Positions 1-5,845 of a DNA stretch of 7,938 nucleotides are shown here, piece after piece. The translations under genes were made by a program, and so were the position numbers. The DNA lies in contig JACRDJ010000110.1 in assembly GCA_016218635.1 (NCBI GenBank), positions 1 to 7,938 on the forward strand, given 5' to 3'. How positions within the stretch are numbered: the stretch's first letter is position 1; every line of letters starts with the position of its first letter. This stretch comes from Candidatus Iainarchaeum sp. (lineage in GTDB: Archaea > Iainarchaeota > Iainarchaeia > Iainarchaeales > JAFGBZ01). The notes beneath the pieces were generated by a model, which ran no database searches, had not been told where the DNA came from, and worked only from the letters and a program-made list of their open reading frames with translations.

Positions 1-2
1 CG

Positions 3-530
3 TATTTTGTGCTCAACGACACCAGCAGTCCGGCCAAAAACATCCGCATTTTCGCATTACAAAACGGGAAAAAAAAGTCCATCCAGGAAATTCCCCTGCT
101 CAAAAGCGGGGAAAGAGTGGAACTGAACACGTCCGGACTGGAAGGAAGCGCAACGGAAATCAGCCTCGAGTTCCCATTCCATCAGTCCATTTCCCGCACA
201 ATCCGCCCGGAAGAAAAACAAAGCGGACTCGAATACAGCCTCATTGCCCCCGCGCAGGCCCTCCAGGGAATTGAATACGCACTCACCCTCAAAATATGCA
301 ACCAAAACCCTTCCTCCGCCCGCGTGGGCATCAGCGAAGAACACGATGCCCAAATCCTGGAAGGAACCCACCCCCAGACAAGCCTGGAAATACCCATCAA
401 CGGCTGCCGGGAACAATCATTCACATTCACACCCCGGCAAAGCGGCTCCACCGCCATCCTTTTTAAGATGACTTTCCAACAGCATACGGAGACCATCCGG
501 AAAGAAATCCAAGTGAACGAAAATGGCTGA
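3..530 (+). CDS. C-terminal part of an uncharacterised beta-sandwich protein (5' end outside window)
   Basis: The frame is open from the first bases of the window. A GTG at position 9 could be read as a start, but open codons lie before it (Tyr-Phe-Val-Leu-Asn) and the protein enters mid-domain, so the gene very probably begins upstream. About 175 residues are visible. They alternate short polar and hydrophobic stretches typical of beta strands. Two Ig-like/beta-sandwich units can be guessed: one ending near the Arg-Thr-Ile-Arg around position 200, and a second from about position 230 to the end. Two cysteines are visible (codons near 299 and 405) and no membrane helix follows them. Such domains are common in archaeal surface or cell-envelope proteins, but a signal peptide cannot be checked because the N-terminus is missing. 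The stop overlaps the start of the next gene (ATGGCTGA), which implies translational coupling with the coiled-coil membrane protein. Function unknown. Confidence 0.75.
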   Translation, partial: YFVLNDTSSPAKNIRIFALQNGKKKSIQEIPLLKSGERVELNTSGLEGSATEISLEFPFHQSISRTIRPEEKQSGLEYSLIAPAQALQGIEYALTLKICNQNPSSARVGISEEHDAQILEGTHPQTSLEIPINGCREQSFTFTPRQSGSTAILFKMTFQQHTETIRKEIQVNENG

Positions 531-1173
531 AGAAAAATCCATCATTGAAATCATCCAGAAAATTGTGAAAGAAGGCGCCAAAGAAGAGGAAATCGTTTCC
601 ACCCTCACCGACCTCGGCGTGGAACCCGAACAGGCCAAACGCCTCCTTCTCCTCGGACAGGCCAACACCTTCGCACTCCTGCGCGGGGAAATCAAAACCC
701 TCGTGGAAGAAGAAATCCAGAAAAAACAGCCCGAAATCAAAAAAATCCTCGACGAACAAAGCAAGATTGCCATCGAAGCCATGAAGAAGGAAACCAAGGC
801 CCTTGCCCAGAAAGAACAACAGGAAGTGGAGGACGAAATCAAGAAAAAAACCGCCAGCTTCCAAAAAGACATTGATGAACGCGTCACCAAATCCGCCGGG
901 CTCACCGAACGCACCAAGGACAAACTCAACGAACTCGGGGAAGCCGTCTCCAAGGTCACCCTGGACCTTGATGAACTCAAAGTGGCCGGAGTCGGCAAAC
1001 GCAACCAGCTCGTCAGCCAGGCCCTCATGGTGGCCGGAGTCGGATTCTTTGCACTCGATGCCTACCTGTTTCTGGTTGAATTCCAGGCACAACTCAGCAG
1101 CGAATCCATCATCAGCCTCATCCTCTTCGCCGCCATCGGAATGGCCTTACTCTTCGTGGCCACCATCCTATGA
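523..1173 (+). CDS. Coiled-coil protein with two C-terminal membrane helices, unknown function
   Basis: 216 residues, starting inside the end of the previous gene (8-nt overlap). Residues 5-45 form a short helical module (Ile-Ile-Glu-Ile-Ile-Gln-Lys ... Leu-Gly-Val-Glu-Pro-Glu-Gln-Ala) that resembles the UBA-like three-helix modules seen at the N-terminus of several archaeal proteins. Residues ~55-155 are rich in Lys, Glu and Gln with hydrophobic spacing typical of a long coiled coil. Residues ~164-186 and ~194-216 are hydrophobic and end at the C-terminus, so the protein is probably a tail-anchored or hairpin membrane protein with its coiled coil in the cytosol. A GAGG lies at its stop and probably serves the next gene. 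Its place in a compact operon after a beta-sandwich protein suggests a membrane-associated complex, but this is inference. I recognise no enzyme motif. Confidence 0.85.
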   Translation: MAEEKSIIEIIQKIVKEGAKEEEIVSTLTDLGVEPEQAKRLLLLGQANTFALLRGEIKTLVEEEIQKKQPEIKKILDEQSKIAIEAMKKETKALAQKEQQEVEDEIKKKTASFQKDIDERVTKSAGLTERTKDKLNELGEAVSKVTLDLDELKVAGVGKRNQLVSQALMVAGVGFFALDAYLFLVEFQAQLSSESIISLILFAAIGMALLFVATIL

Positions 1174-1182
1174 GGAAAAACC

Positions 1183-1686
1183 ATGGGCCTTAGAAACCTT
1201 GCCCGAAAAGTATTCCCCCATTCGCGTAAAGCATTCCAGGGAACCATTCAGGGAAAGAAAAAAACACCAAACGTCCCGGATGCGATTGAAGGACTCCTCA
1301 AAGAACGGGCCACCCGAAGAGGCACCACCATGGCACTGACCCTGACCGGAGCCATGCCGGGAGTGTTTGCAGGCGCCGCAGCCGGAAAAAGCATTCATCA
1401 AACCGTGGCCTATGCACTCACCGGATCAGTCATGGAAAGCCTTATTGCAGTCATGTCCGGAGCCGGCGCATTCCGCAAAAACGTTCACCAGGCCACCAAA
1501 ACGGTCGGACAGTCCCCGGGAATAGAAGCGAACCGGAATCCCAAACTCCGCACGTTCCTTAAGCAGCACCCGTACGTGTACGTGAACCACCACGGTCAGC
1601 TCATCGGAACCCACCGGCCCCGAATGCTCAAAATTTTTGGAAGAATGCGGCTTGAAACCCAGAAAATCCTCAACCACGAATACTAA
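1183..1686 (+). CDS. Hypothetical small protein with Gly/Ala-rich hydrophobic core
   Basis: 167 residues, nine bases after the preceding stop. A purine-rich GAGGAAAAA sits just ahead of the ATG and can act as a ribosome binding site. The N-terminal 45 residues are strongly basic. Residues ~48-97 form one or two hydrophobic helices packed with Gly and Ala (Gly-Ala-Met-Pro-Gly ... Ala-Gly-Ala-Ala-Ala-Gly), which look like a glycine-zipper membrane hairpin. The C-terminal 60 residues are basic again, with a His/Tyr-rich patch (Tyr-Val-Tyr-Val-Asn-His-His-Gly-Gln-Leu) and an Arg-Met-rich helix. I recognise no family. The same-strand, near-contiguous arrangement with the two genes before it suggests one transcript and a shared membrane-linked role. 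It meets the minus-strand small ORF tail to tail, with the stop codons overlapping. Confidence 0.75.
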   Translation: MGLRNLARKVFPHSRKAFQGTIQGKKKTPNVPDAIEGLLKERATRRGTTMALTLTGAMPGVFAGAAAGKSIHQTVAYALTGSVMESLIAVMSGAGAFRKNVHQATKTVGQSPGIEANRNPKLRTFLKQHPYVYVNHHGQLIGTHRPRMLKIFGRMRLETQKILNHEY

Positions 1687-1817
1687 TTCTCTTTCGTCAA
1701 CTGCTGATACTGCCTGAGGGAACTGATGGCCTGCTCCAGCGCGAGGCGGCGCCGGAGGCTCTTCTCTTTCACATGCAGTTTAGCCAACTCATGCAATACG
1801 ACATCAAGTTCGAGCAT
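1683..1817 (-). CDS. Putative 44-residue coiled-coil peptide
   Basis: A short minus-strand frame starts at the ATG ending at 1817, has an in-frame TAA upstream (so there is no longer version), and stops with TAG whose bases overlap the TAA of the convergent gene. The peptide begins Met-Leu-Glu-Leu-Asp-Val-Val-Leu-His-Glu-Leu and continues as an amphipathic Leu/Arg/Gln-rich helix, so it would form a small coiled coil. A TATA-like box (TTTTATTAA on the minus strand) is centred about 25 bp upstream of the ATG, which is what a leaderless archaeal gene would show. Against it: it is very short, and it uses GAG, CAG and AAG where its neighbours prefer GAA, CAA and AAA. Function unknown. It could be a regulator or partner peptide, or a chance frame. 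Confidence 0.45.
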   Translation of the reverse strand: MLELDVVLHELAKLHVKEKSLRRRLALEQAISSLRQYQQLTKEN

Positions 1818-1836
1818 ACGGAAATTTGCGAAGACG

Positions 1837-1847
1837 AATTAATAAAA
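1837..1847 (-). promoter_or_regulatory. TATA-like box for the 44-residue peptide
   Basis: On the minus strand this reads TTTTATTAATT. Its centre is about 25 bp ahead of the ATG ending at 1817, the spacing expected for an archaeal TBP site driving a leaderless transcript. It lies back to back with the plus-strand box at 1852-1860. Confidence 0.4.
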
Positions 1848-1851
1848 CCCA

Positions 1852-1860
1852 CTATAATTA
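1852..1860 (+). promoter_or_regulatory. TATA-like box upstream of the methyltransferase region
   Basis: The sequence CTATAATTA is centred about 30 bp before the ATG at 1886, so transcription would begin only a few bases ahead of that ATG. The spacing argues that translation of this transcript starts at 1886 rather than at 2038. Confidence 0.5.
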
Positions 1861-1885
1861 AGAACACAAAGAGCGGTTAGTACAT

Positions 1886-2038
1886 ATGCCCAAACGCCCC
1901 CCGTTTCTTCGGCTCTTAAAAGAAACCCCCATGCGCCTCACATTCAGCAATACCGCCAATTCCGTGAACGCCAAGGAAAACCAAAGCCGGCACTTCCGCC
2001 CGGAAAAGAACTCACCCTGCAGCGATATGCACAATTAA
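1886..2038 (+). pseudogene. 50-codon frame, probable split-off N-terminus of the methyltransferase gene
   Basis: The ATG at 1886 sits just after a well-placed TATA box and opens a 50-codon frame (Met-Pro-Lys-Arg-Pro-Pro-Phe-Leu-Arg-Leu-Leu-Lys-Glu...). Its TAA overlaps the ATG of the next frame as TAATG. The frame of the downstream gene is also open from 1858 to 2038 but lacks an ATG, GTG or TTG there. From about 1939 onward that frame gives a convincing helical sequence (Gln-Tyr-Arg-Gln-Phe-Arg-Glu-Arg-Gln-Gly-Lys-Pro-Lys-Pro), whereas the 1886 frame turns Asn/Ser/His-rich after residue ~18. The simplest reading is one gene beginning at 1886 with one base missing near the A4 or C5 runs at 1918-1930. 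The alternative is a separate 50-residue peptide translationally coupled to the methyltransferase; its high GC at third codon positions keeps that possible. Confidence 0.5.
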
Positions 2039-2709
2039 TGAAGGATTATGAAGCGAGCGCCCAGGCACACCTTAAACCCCAACAAAGGAAAGCCGAGGAA
2101 ACCATTCAGAGTCTATTGCAATTACTGCGAGAACCGGGGTTGAGCAGAAAAGAAATAAATGACATTGAACGCAGTATCGCAATCCATCGGCCACTGATGC
2201 ATGCAACGGTTTCAAACGACTTTGAAGGCCACCGCATCGTCAGGGAAATCGCGCAGGACTTCCACCGGACAGCCGGACTCCGCGTATTCGGTTTCGGGGC
2301 CGGATACGGACAGGTGCTGTTCTTCCTCAAAAACTTCATGAAAGCCAAAGTAAGAGGGGTTGATCTGGGAAAATATTCCAGGGAAATGACCCAAAAGAAA
2401 AAACTGGGCGTCATTCACGAAAGAGAAGTTAATTCAGCCGAACTTCTCCGCCTTGGAAAATTCGATGTCACGTACTCCATGAAAGTTTTTGAAACCGGTG
2501 TTCTGACGAACAAAATCGACGCCATCGGAATGATGAACGTGGCCGCCCGGATTACCAAAAAGGGCGGTAAAAGCTATCATCTCATTCAGACTACCGGCCG
2601 GGTTCCCTTAACCCGGAAAGAAATTGAAGAACGCGGATTCCGGATAGACCAGTGGGAAAACGACGAAGACGGATACATTTTCATTAAACTGACCAAAATC
2701 AGCGACTGA
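2038..2709 (+). CDS. Class I SAM-dependent methyltransferase-like protein
   Basis: 223 residues from the ATG at 2038; the real protein may start at 1886 (see the preceding entry). Residues 1-75 are helical and charged. Residues 81-97 (Leu-Arg-Val-Phe-Gly-Phe-Gly-Ala-Gly-Tyr-Gly-Gln) match the glycine-rich motif I of Rossmann-fold methyltransferases. Val-Arg-Gly-Val-Asp-Leu near 105-110 fits motif II, with the acidic residue that binds the SAM ribose. Phe-Asp-Val-Thr-Tyr-Ser near 142-147 fits motif IV, and Lys-Lys-Gly-Gly-Lys near 174-178 fits the turn before strand 5. The conserved Cys/Asp of ordinary motif I is replaced, so it is a diverged member; the substrate cannot be told. Its stop is one base from the stop of the convergent hjc gene, leaving no room for separate terminators. 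Confidence 0.7.
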   Translation: MKDYEASAQAHLKPQQRKAEETIQSLLQLLREPGLSRKEINDIERSIAIHRPLMHATVSNDFEGHRIVREIAQDFHRTAGLRVFGFGAGYGQVLFFLKNFMKAKVRGVDLGKYSREMTQKKKLGVIHEREVNSAELLRLGKFDVTYSMKVFETGVLTNKIDAIGMMNVAARITKKGGKSYHLIQTTGRVPLTRKEIEERGFRIDQWENDEDGYIFIKLTKISD

Positions 2710-2710
2710 A

Positions 2711-3103
2711 TCATTCTCCCGAAAAGAACGCTTCCGGGGATTTCCCTTTTTCCTGGGCTTCCTTCCAGGAAATCATGTAATTTTTTCCCGCAGCCCTAAA
2801 ATCCGAAGGGAGCAAAAACACCCAGGGGGTGCGGAAATTCTTCCAGCCCACCACCACCGGTGCCCCCGCCATCCGCCCCCATTTCATCAAATCCTCCATC
2901 TGGGTATTGGATAAGTGCAGGTATTGGCTACTCCAGGCCTTGCATTCCAGCCCCCACGCCCTACCCCCCCGAAGCACCACCAAATCCGGCCCCGAAACCG
3001 GGTTCACGCCGGAGCCCGCCGCCCGGACCACCGCAAGACCGCGCCCAAAAAGGGTTTTAAGCAGTTCCAGTTCGAATGCCGACCCCTTCCTATAATTCGA
3101 CAT
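2711..3103 (-). CDS. hjc: Archaeal Holliday junction resolvase Hjc
   Basis: 130 residues when started at the ATG ending at 3103 (Met-Ser-Asn-Tyr-Arg-Lys-Gly). The frame is open further upstream to 3439, but that extension runs through the divergent promoter and the DUF167 gene, and the family starts with exactly this Tyr-Arg-Lys-Gly segment. Hjc is a dimeric, metal-dependent structure-specific endonuclease that cuts four-way junctions during recombination and fork repair. Active-site residues of the nuclease fold are visible: Glu11 in Ala-Phe-Glu-Leu-Glu-Leu, Asp40 in Gly-Pro-Asp-Leu-Val-Val, and Glu53-Cys-Lys55. The Val-Val-Arg-Ala-Ala-Gly-Ser-Gly segment at 25-32 is also typical. Length fits the family (about 120-140). 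A TATA-like box lies 26 bp upstream of the start and no Shine-Dalgarno is seen, so it is probably leaderless. It is divergent from the DUF167-dnaG pair. Confidence 0.9.
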   Translation of the reverse strand: MSNYRKGSAFELELLKTLFGRGLAVVRAAGSGVNPVSGPDLVVLRGGRAWGLECKAWSSQYLHLSNTQMEDLMKWGRMAGAPVVVGWKNFRTPWVFLLPSDFRAAGKNYMISWKEAQEKGKSPEAFFSGE

Positions 3104-3125
3104 AATGAGCCTTTGAACCTGTACG

Positions 3126-3133
3126 TTAATAAG
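3126..3133 (-). promoter_or_regulatory. TATA-like box for hjc
   Basis: On the minus strand this reads CTTATTAA, centred about 26 bp ahead of the hjc ATG. The spacing supports the short start at 3103 and a leaderless mRNA. Confidence 0.45.
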
Positions 3134-3142
3134 TGTTTGGAT

Positions 3143-3155
3143 GGCTATATATTTT
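3143..3155 (+). promoter_or_regulatory. TATA box for the DUF167-dnaG transcript
   Basis: GGCTATATATTTTAA is one of the strongest AT-rich boxes in the window. It is centred near 3148, predicting a start of transcription near 3174. That falls just after the TTG at 3170 and before the GTG at 3191, which bears on the start of the first gene. Confidence 0.55.
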
Positions 3156-3169
3156 AACCTCCAACAAGG

Positions 3170-3472
3170 TTGACATTTACCAACGATAACGTGAAATCGG
3201 AACCAACCCGTTCCAGCGTTCTTTGGGTGGAAGTCAGGCCCCGATCCCAAGCATTTGCGATCGAAGCATTTGATGCCCCAACCGGCACGCTGAAAGTCCG
3301 GCTGAAGAGCCCTCCTCATGGCGGAAAAGCCAATGAAGAACTCCTCAAATCGCTTGGAAGAATCTTCCAGGCCAGAATCCGGCTCATCAGCGGAAAGACT
3401 TCCAGAAAAAAACGCATTGAGGTCCCCCGGGGCCTCCACGAAATCTCCGCCTTGCTGGAAACAAGGAGATGA
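3170..3472 (+). CDS. DUF167/YggU family protein (UPF0235)
   Basis: 100 residues from the TTG at 3170, or 93 from the in-frame GTG at 3191. The TATA box position favours GTG 3191, while an AAGG directly before the TTG gives little help because its spacing is too short; I keep the longer form as the outer limit. Family signatures are clear: Val-Glu-Val-Arg-Pro-Arg-Ser-Gln, Leu-Lys-Val-Arg-Leu-Lys-Ser-Pro-Pro, Gly-Gly-Lys-Ala-Asn-Glu-Glu-Leu, and Ile-Ser-Gly-Lys-Thr-Ser-Arg-Lys-Lys near the C-terminus. This matches the small alpha/beta DUF167 fold found in bacteria, archaea and eukaryotes, whose biochemical role is not established. Its stop (TGA 3470-3472) overlaps the ribosome binding site of dnaG, so the two are surely co-transcribed and coupled. 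Confidence 0.85.
   Translation: MTFTNDNVKSEPTRSSVLWVEVRPRSQAFAIEAFDAPTGTLKVRLKSPPHGGKANEELLKSLGRIFQARIRLISGKTSRKKRIEVPRGLHEISALLETRR
3465..3472 (+). promoter_or_regulatory. Strong Shine-Dalgarno that decides the dnaG start
   Basis: GGAGATGA, differing from the ideal anti-16S match GGAGGTGA by one base, ends five bases before the ATG at 3478. The earlier ATG at 3469 lies inside this motif and so is unlikely to be the start. The stop of the DUF167 gene lies in the same bases, a layout typical of coupled translation. Confidence 0.7.
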
Positions 3473-3477
3473 ACGCT

Positions 3478-4851
3478 ATGGCCAAGACCTATATCGGTGC
3501 AGCCAAATACTTAATTAAAATCAGGTTCAAAATCAGCGGCATTGTGGACCACGAAGACATCATTGGTGCCGTGTTCGGTCAATCCGAAGGACTCCTGGGG
3601 GACGAAATGGACCTCAAGGAACTCCAGCGCAGCGGAAAAATAGGCCGCATTGAAGTCCGGCCCCAGCAAACCGAAGGAACCACCACCGGGGACCTTGAAC
3701 TGCCTTCCTCCATGGACATGGCCCAAACCAGCCTGCTGGCAGCCGCCATTGAAACCGTGGACAAAGTGGGCCCCTGCGAAGCCAAATTTGAAATCATCGA
3801 ACTCCAGGACACCCGCTCAAAGAAAAAAGACCTCATCAAGAACCGCGCCCAGGAACTCTTAAGCCGGCTCATGACAGACACCGCCAGCGAAACCCACACC
3901 CTCACCGACACGCTGCGCGAAGGCGCCCGGGCATCCAAAATCGCGTCCTATGGACCCGACCAGATTCCCGCCGGACCCGACATTGAAAACGCTCCTGAAA
4001 TCGTCATCGTGGAAGGACGCGCGGACGTACTCAACCTCCTCAAAAACCAGATTGACAACTGCATTGCCATGAACGGATCCAAGGTCACCCAAAGCCTCAT
4101 CGACCTCTGCTTCCGCAAACAAACCGTGCTCTTCGTGGACGGCGACCGCGGCGGCGAACTCAACGCCCGCAAAATCTCCGCTCTCACCAAAATCGATTAC
4201 GTGGCCCGCGCACCGGACGGAAAAGAAGTCGAGGAAATCACCCGCAAGGAAATGCTTCAATGCCTCTCCAAAAAAGTTCCCTTAAAAGAATTCCTGGAAA
4301 AAGCCGGGGTCAGCGAAACCCCCTTTGACCGCCGCCCGCTCCGCGAAGGAATGGGAAGAGACGAACACGGCCGCGGACCCCCCCGCGGAAGGGGACGCGA
4401 AATGGGACCCCCGCACGGAGAACGCAGACCGCTTTCCCGCGGAATGGGAAGAAACCGCCCCGACGACCGGGGATTTGGCCGCGGACCCCCCCGCGAAAGA
4501 ATGGACCGATTTGACCGGGCCCCCCGCATGCCTCCGGCAGAAATGGAGCCCCGCGAACCCGAAATCCGGCCAACCCCCCAGGAAACCGAGCAATTCACCG
4601 CACCACTGGCTTCCCTTAAAGGCCAAATGAAGGCCAAGGCATTCGATGCCCAGATGAAGGAAGTCGGGGAAACCAACGTGAACACCCTCTATGATTCCCT
4701 GGACCAATTCAAGGGCGCCCACGCCGTCGTATTGGATGGCATCATCACCAAACGCCTCTACGACAAGGCCCAAACCAACGGAATCAGCTACCTCATCGGA
4801 GTCCGCAAAGGAAAACTCGGAACCGGAAACGTCAGAGCACTAACGCTCTGA
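3478..4851 (+). CDS. dnaG: Archaeal DnaG-type primase-like protein (TOPRIM)
   Basis: 457 residues from the ATG at 3478, chosen for its Shine-Dalgarno and because archaeal DnaG starts with this Lys-x-Tyr-Ile-Gly-x-x-Lys-Tyr-Leu pattern; an ATG at 3469 would add three residues. Order: N-terminal domain (1-160) with Gly-Gln-Ser-Glu-Gly-Leu-Leu-Gly and Leu-Gln-Arg-Ser-Gly-Lys-Ile-Gly-Arg-Ile-Glu-Val; TOPRIM domain (about 173-265) with catalytic Val-Glu-Gly-Arg-Ala-Asp at 178-183 and Asp-Gly-Asp at 221-223; an Arg/Gly/Pro/Met-rich linker (about 284-367); and a conserved C-terminal domain (about 375-457) with Ala-Val-Val-Leu-Asp-Gly-Ile-Ile-Thr. In archaea this family has limited primase activity and is also reported as a core exosome subunit that helps bind poly(A)-rich RNA. 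The linker makes it longer than typical members of about 400 residues. Confidence 0.95.
   Translation: MAKTYIGAAKYLIKIRFKISGIVDHEDIIGAVFGQSEGLLGDEMDLKELQRSGKIGRIEVRPQQTEGTTTGDLELPSSMDMAQTSLLAAAIETVDKVGPCEAKFEIIELQDTRSKKKDLIKNRAQELLSRLMTDTASETHTLTDTLREGARASKIASYGPDQIPAGPDIENAPEIVIVEGRADVLNLLKNQIDNCIAMNGSKVTQSLIDLCFRKQTVLFVDGDRGGELNARKISALTKIDYVARAPDGKEVEEITRKEMLQCLSKKVPLKEFLEKAGVSETPFDRRPLREGMGRDEHGRGPPRGRGREMGPPHGERRPLSRGMGRNRPDDRGFGRGPPRERMDRFDRAPRMPPAEMEPREPEIRPTPQETEQFTAPLASLKGQMKAKAFDAQMKEVGETNVNTLYDSLDQFKGAHAVVLDGIITKRLYDKAQTNGISYLIGVRKGKLGTGNVRALTL
4327..4578 (+). repeat. Arg/Gly/Pro-rich repeated linker inside dnaG
   Basis: About 84 codons between the TOPRIM and C-terminal domains are nearly all Arg, Gly, Pro, Met, Asp and Glu. 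The DNA contains a 19-base exact repeat (GGCCGCGGACCCCCCCGCG at 4369-4387 and 4477-4495) and a 12-base repeat (GGAATGGGAAGA at 4348-4359 and 4441-4452), so the linker grew partly by internal duplication. The peptide units read Gly-Met-Gly-Arg ... Gly-Arg-Gly-Pro-Pro-Arg twice. It is expected to be disordered and positively charged, and could bind nucleic acid like an RGG box (inference). Confidence 0.8.
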
Positions 4852-4868
4852 ATTTCACTCCATGGCGG

Positions 4869-4891
4869 CCGGGCACCTAAAACGTGCCCGG
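4869..4891 (+). terminator. Hairpin just after dnaG, possible 3' end signal
   Basis: An exact 8-bp inverted repeat, CCGGGCAC and GTGCCCGG, encloses a 7-base loop 17 bases after the dnaG stop. No T-run follows on the plus strand (only ATTCTTTG around 4906-4913), so it is a weak terminator by bacterial rules; it may instead stabilise the dnaG 3' end or serve both convergent genes. Confidence 0.4.
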
Positions 4892-4913
4892 ACCGCTCAG
4901 CACCCATTCTTTG

Positions 4914-4920
4914 AAAAAAA
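4914..4920 (-). terminator. T7 tract downstream of the membrane acyltransferase gene
   Basis: Seven T on the minus strand begin 16 bases past the stop of the 4937-5985 gene, right after a GC-rich CCGCGGGCTG. Oligo-T tracts terminate archaeal RNA polymerase, so this is the likely 3' end of that transcript. Confidence 0.5.
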
Positions 4921-4936
4921 CAGCCCGCGGCACCGC

Positions 4937-5845
4937 TCACAAAGAGAGCCGGATAGCACGCGCGGAAAGAAAAGAAGCAATTCCAAAATAAGACAAATTC
5001 ACCAGCAGAACCAGTCCAAAAACCAGGACCGGGTCAAAAACCAGCGGTTCCCCGTTCGTAAGAACCCTCCACGGATAATGAATGAAGAAGTATTCCAGAA
5101 CGAAAATCAGGAGTGCATGAAAGCCCATCGTCTGCAATGGACGGTTTTTGAAACCGGTTCTTTCCAGAAAAATAAGCAAAAGGATGCCTAGGGCGGAAAT
5201 GACCAGTGCATATGCCGGACCGGCCCCCACCCGACTGAAATCAACCGGCCAAAAGAAAAACGAAACCAAACCCAAAAGAACCAAGACCGCCATCAGGCCA
5301 AACGATAGCTCCCGGCCGTTTTTTTCCGCCAACCCCATTCCGGCCCATGCGCCCCAGCCGGATGAAATCAGCAAGGTAAAAACCCCGTAAGCCCCCCCCC
5401 CAAAGGACACCATCGAATCAAATGCAGAAGTGAACCCCGCAGACTGAAGCGGGAAAAAAACAAAAGGCAATAAAACCAGCACCGGCAGCCTCAAACGCTT
5501 CGGCAGCCACAGGAAAAACAGGGTTTCGATTCCCACGGTTCCGATTATTCCCAAAATCGTCATCCAATGCGGCTTCCATCCCAGCATTAAAACAAAATCC
5601 AGCAAAAACCCAAGCGCAAACAATAAAACAAACCGCCCCGCATGCTTTCTGAAAAAAAGCCATTTTTCACCGCTCCGGGCATAAGACAATCCAAGACCGG
5701 CCCCCATACTAAAACAAAAAAGACCCAGGGCAAGGTAGGAAAAGAAAAGAAAAAATAAAGGCCCACACCCGCAACAGAATTCACCAATGCTATTCCCAAA
5801 TCCGGCAAAACAGGCGGGTGGGAAAGAATCTCCCCCGCACTCCAA
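4937..5845 (-). CDS. HGSNAT/DUF1624-like membrane acyltransferase, C-terminal part (frameshifted gene)
   Basis: As it stands this frame opens with an ATG ending at 5845, but its first ~30 residues are Cys/Gly/Pro-rich and do not look like real protein. Good sequence starts around 5760 with Phe-Phe-Leu-Phe-Phe-Ser-Tyr-Leu-Ala-Leu, just where the frame of the N-terminal part (next entry) stops making sense. Together they give one protein of about 345 residues. This part holds about eight hydrophobic helices and the segment Met-Gly-Ala-Gly-Leu-Gly-Leu-Ser-Tyr-Ala-Arg-Ser-Gly, which resembles the Phe-Leu-Ser-Gly...Ser-Tyr-Ala-Arg region of the heparan-alpha-glucosaminide N-acetyltransferase catalytic family. 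Those enzymes pass acetyl groups across the membrane to sugars; the substrate here is unknown. It is convergent with dnaG, 85 bases apart. Whether the frameshift is real or a base-calling error cannot be decided here. Confidence 0.7.
   Translation of the reverse strand: MECGGDSFPPACFAGFGNSIGEFCCGCGPLFFLFFSYLALGLFCFSMGAGLGLSYARSGEKWLFFRKHAGRFVLLFALGFLLDFVLMLGWKPHWMTILGIIGTVGIETLFFLWLPKRLRLPVLVLLPFVFFPLQSAGFTSAFDSMVSFGGGAYGVFTLLISSGWGAWAGMGLAEKNGRELSFGLMAVLVLLGLVSFFFWPVDFSRVGAGPAYALVISALGILLLIFLERTGFKNRPLQTMGFHALLIFVLEYFFIHYPWRVLTNGEPLVFDPVLVFGLVLLVNLSYFGIASFLSARAIRLSL

Noticed and set aside
2829..3157. Plus-strand Pro-rich frames opposite hjc
   Set aside because: Low-complexity Pro/Arg content typical of antisense reading; the minus-strand Hjc motifs are unambiguous.
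3104..3439. Longer start for hjc, extending the minus-strand frame to 3439
   Set aside because: The extension crosses the DUF167 gene and the divergent promoters, and Hjc family proteins begin at the Tyr-Arg-Lys-Gly segment next to the ATG ending at 3103.
4369..4495. CRISPR or mobile-element repeat
   Set aside because: Only two copies of a 19-base GC-rich repeat, inside a coding linker and in frame with it; best explained as internal duplication in dnaG.
4257..4773. Long minus-strand frames opposite dnaG
   Set aside because: They are shadows of the Arg/Gly/Pro-rich linker and TOPRIM codons on the plus strand, whose protein family is certain.
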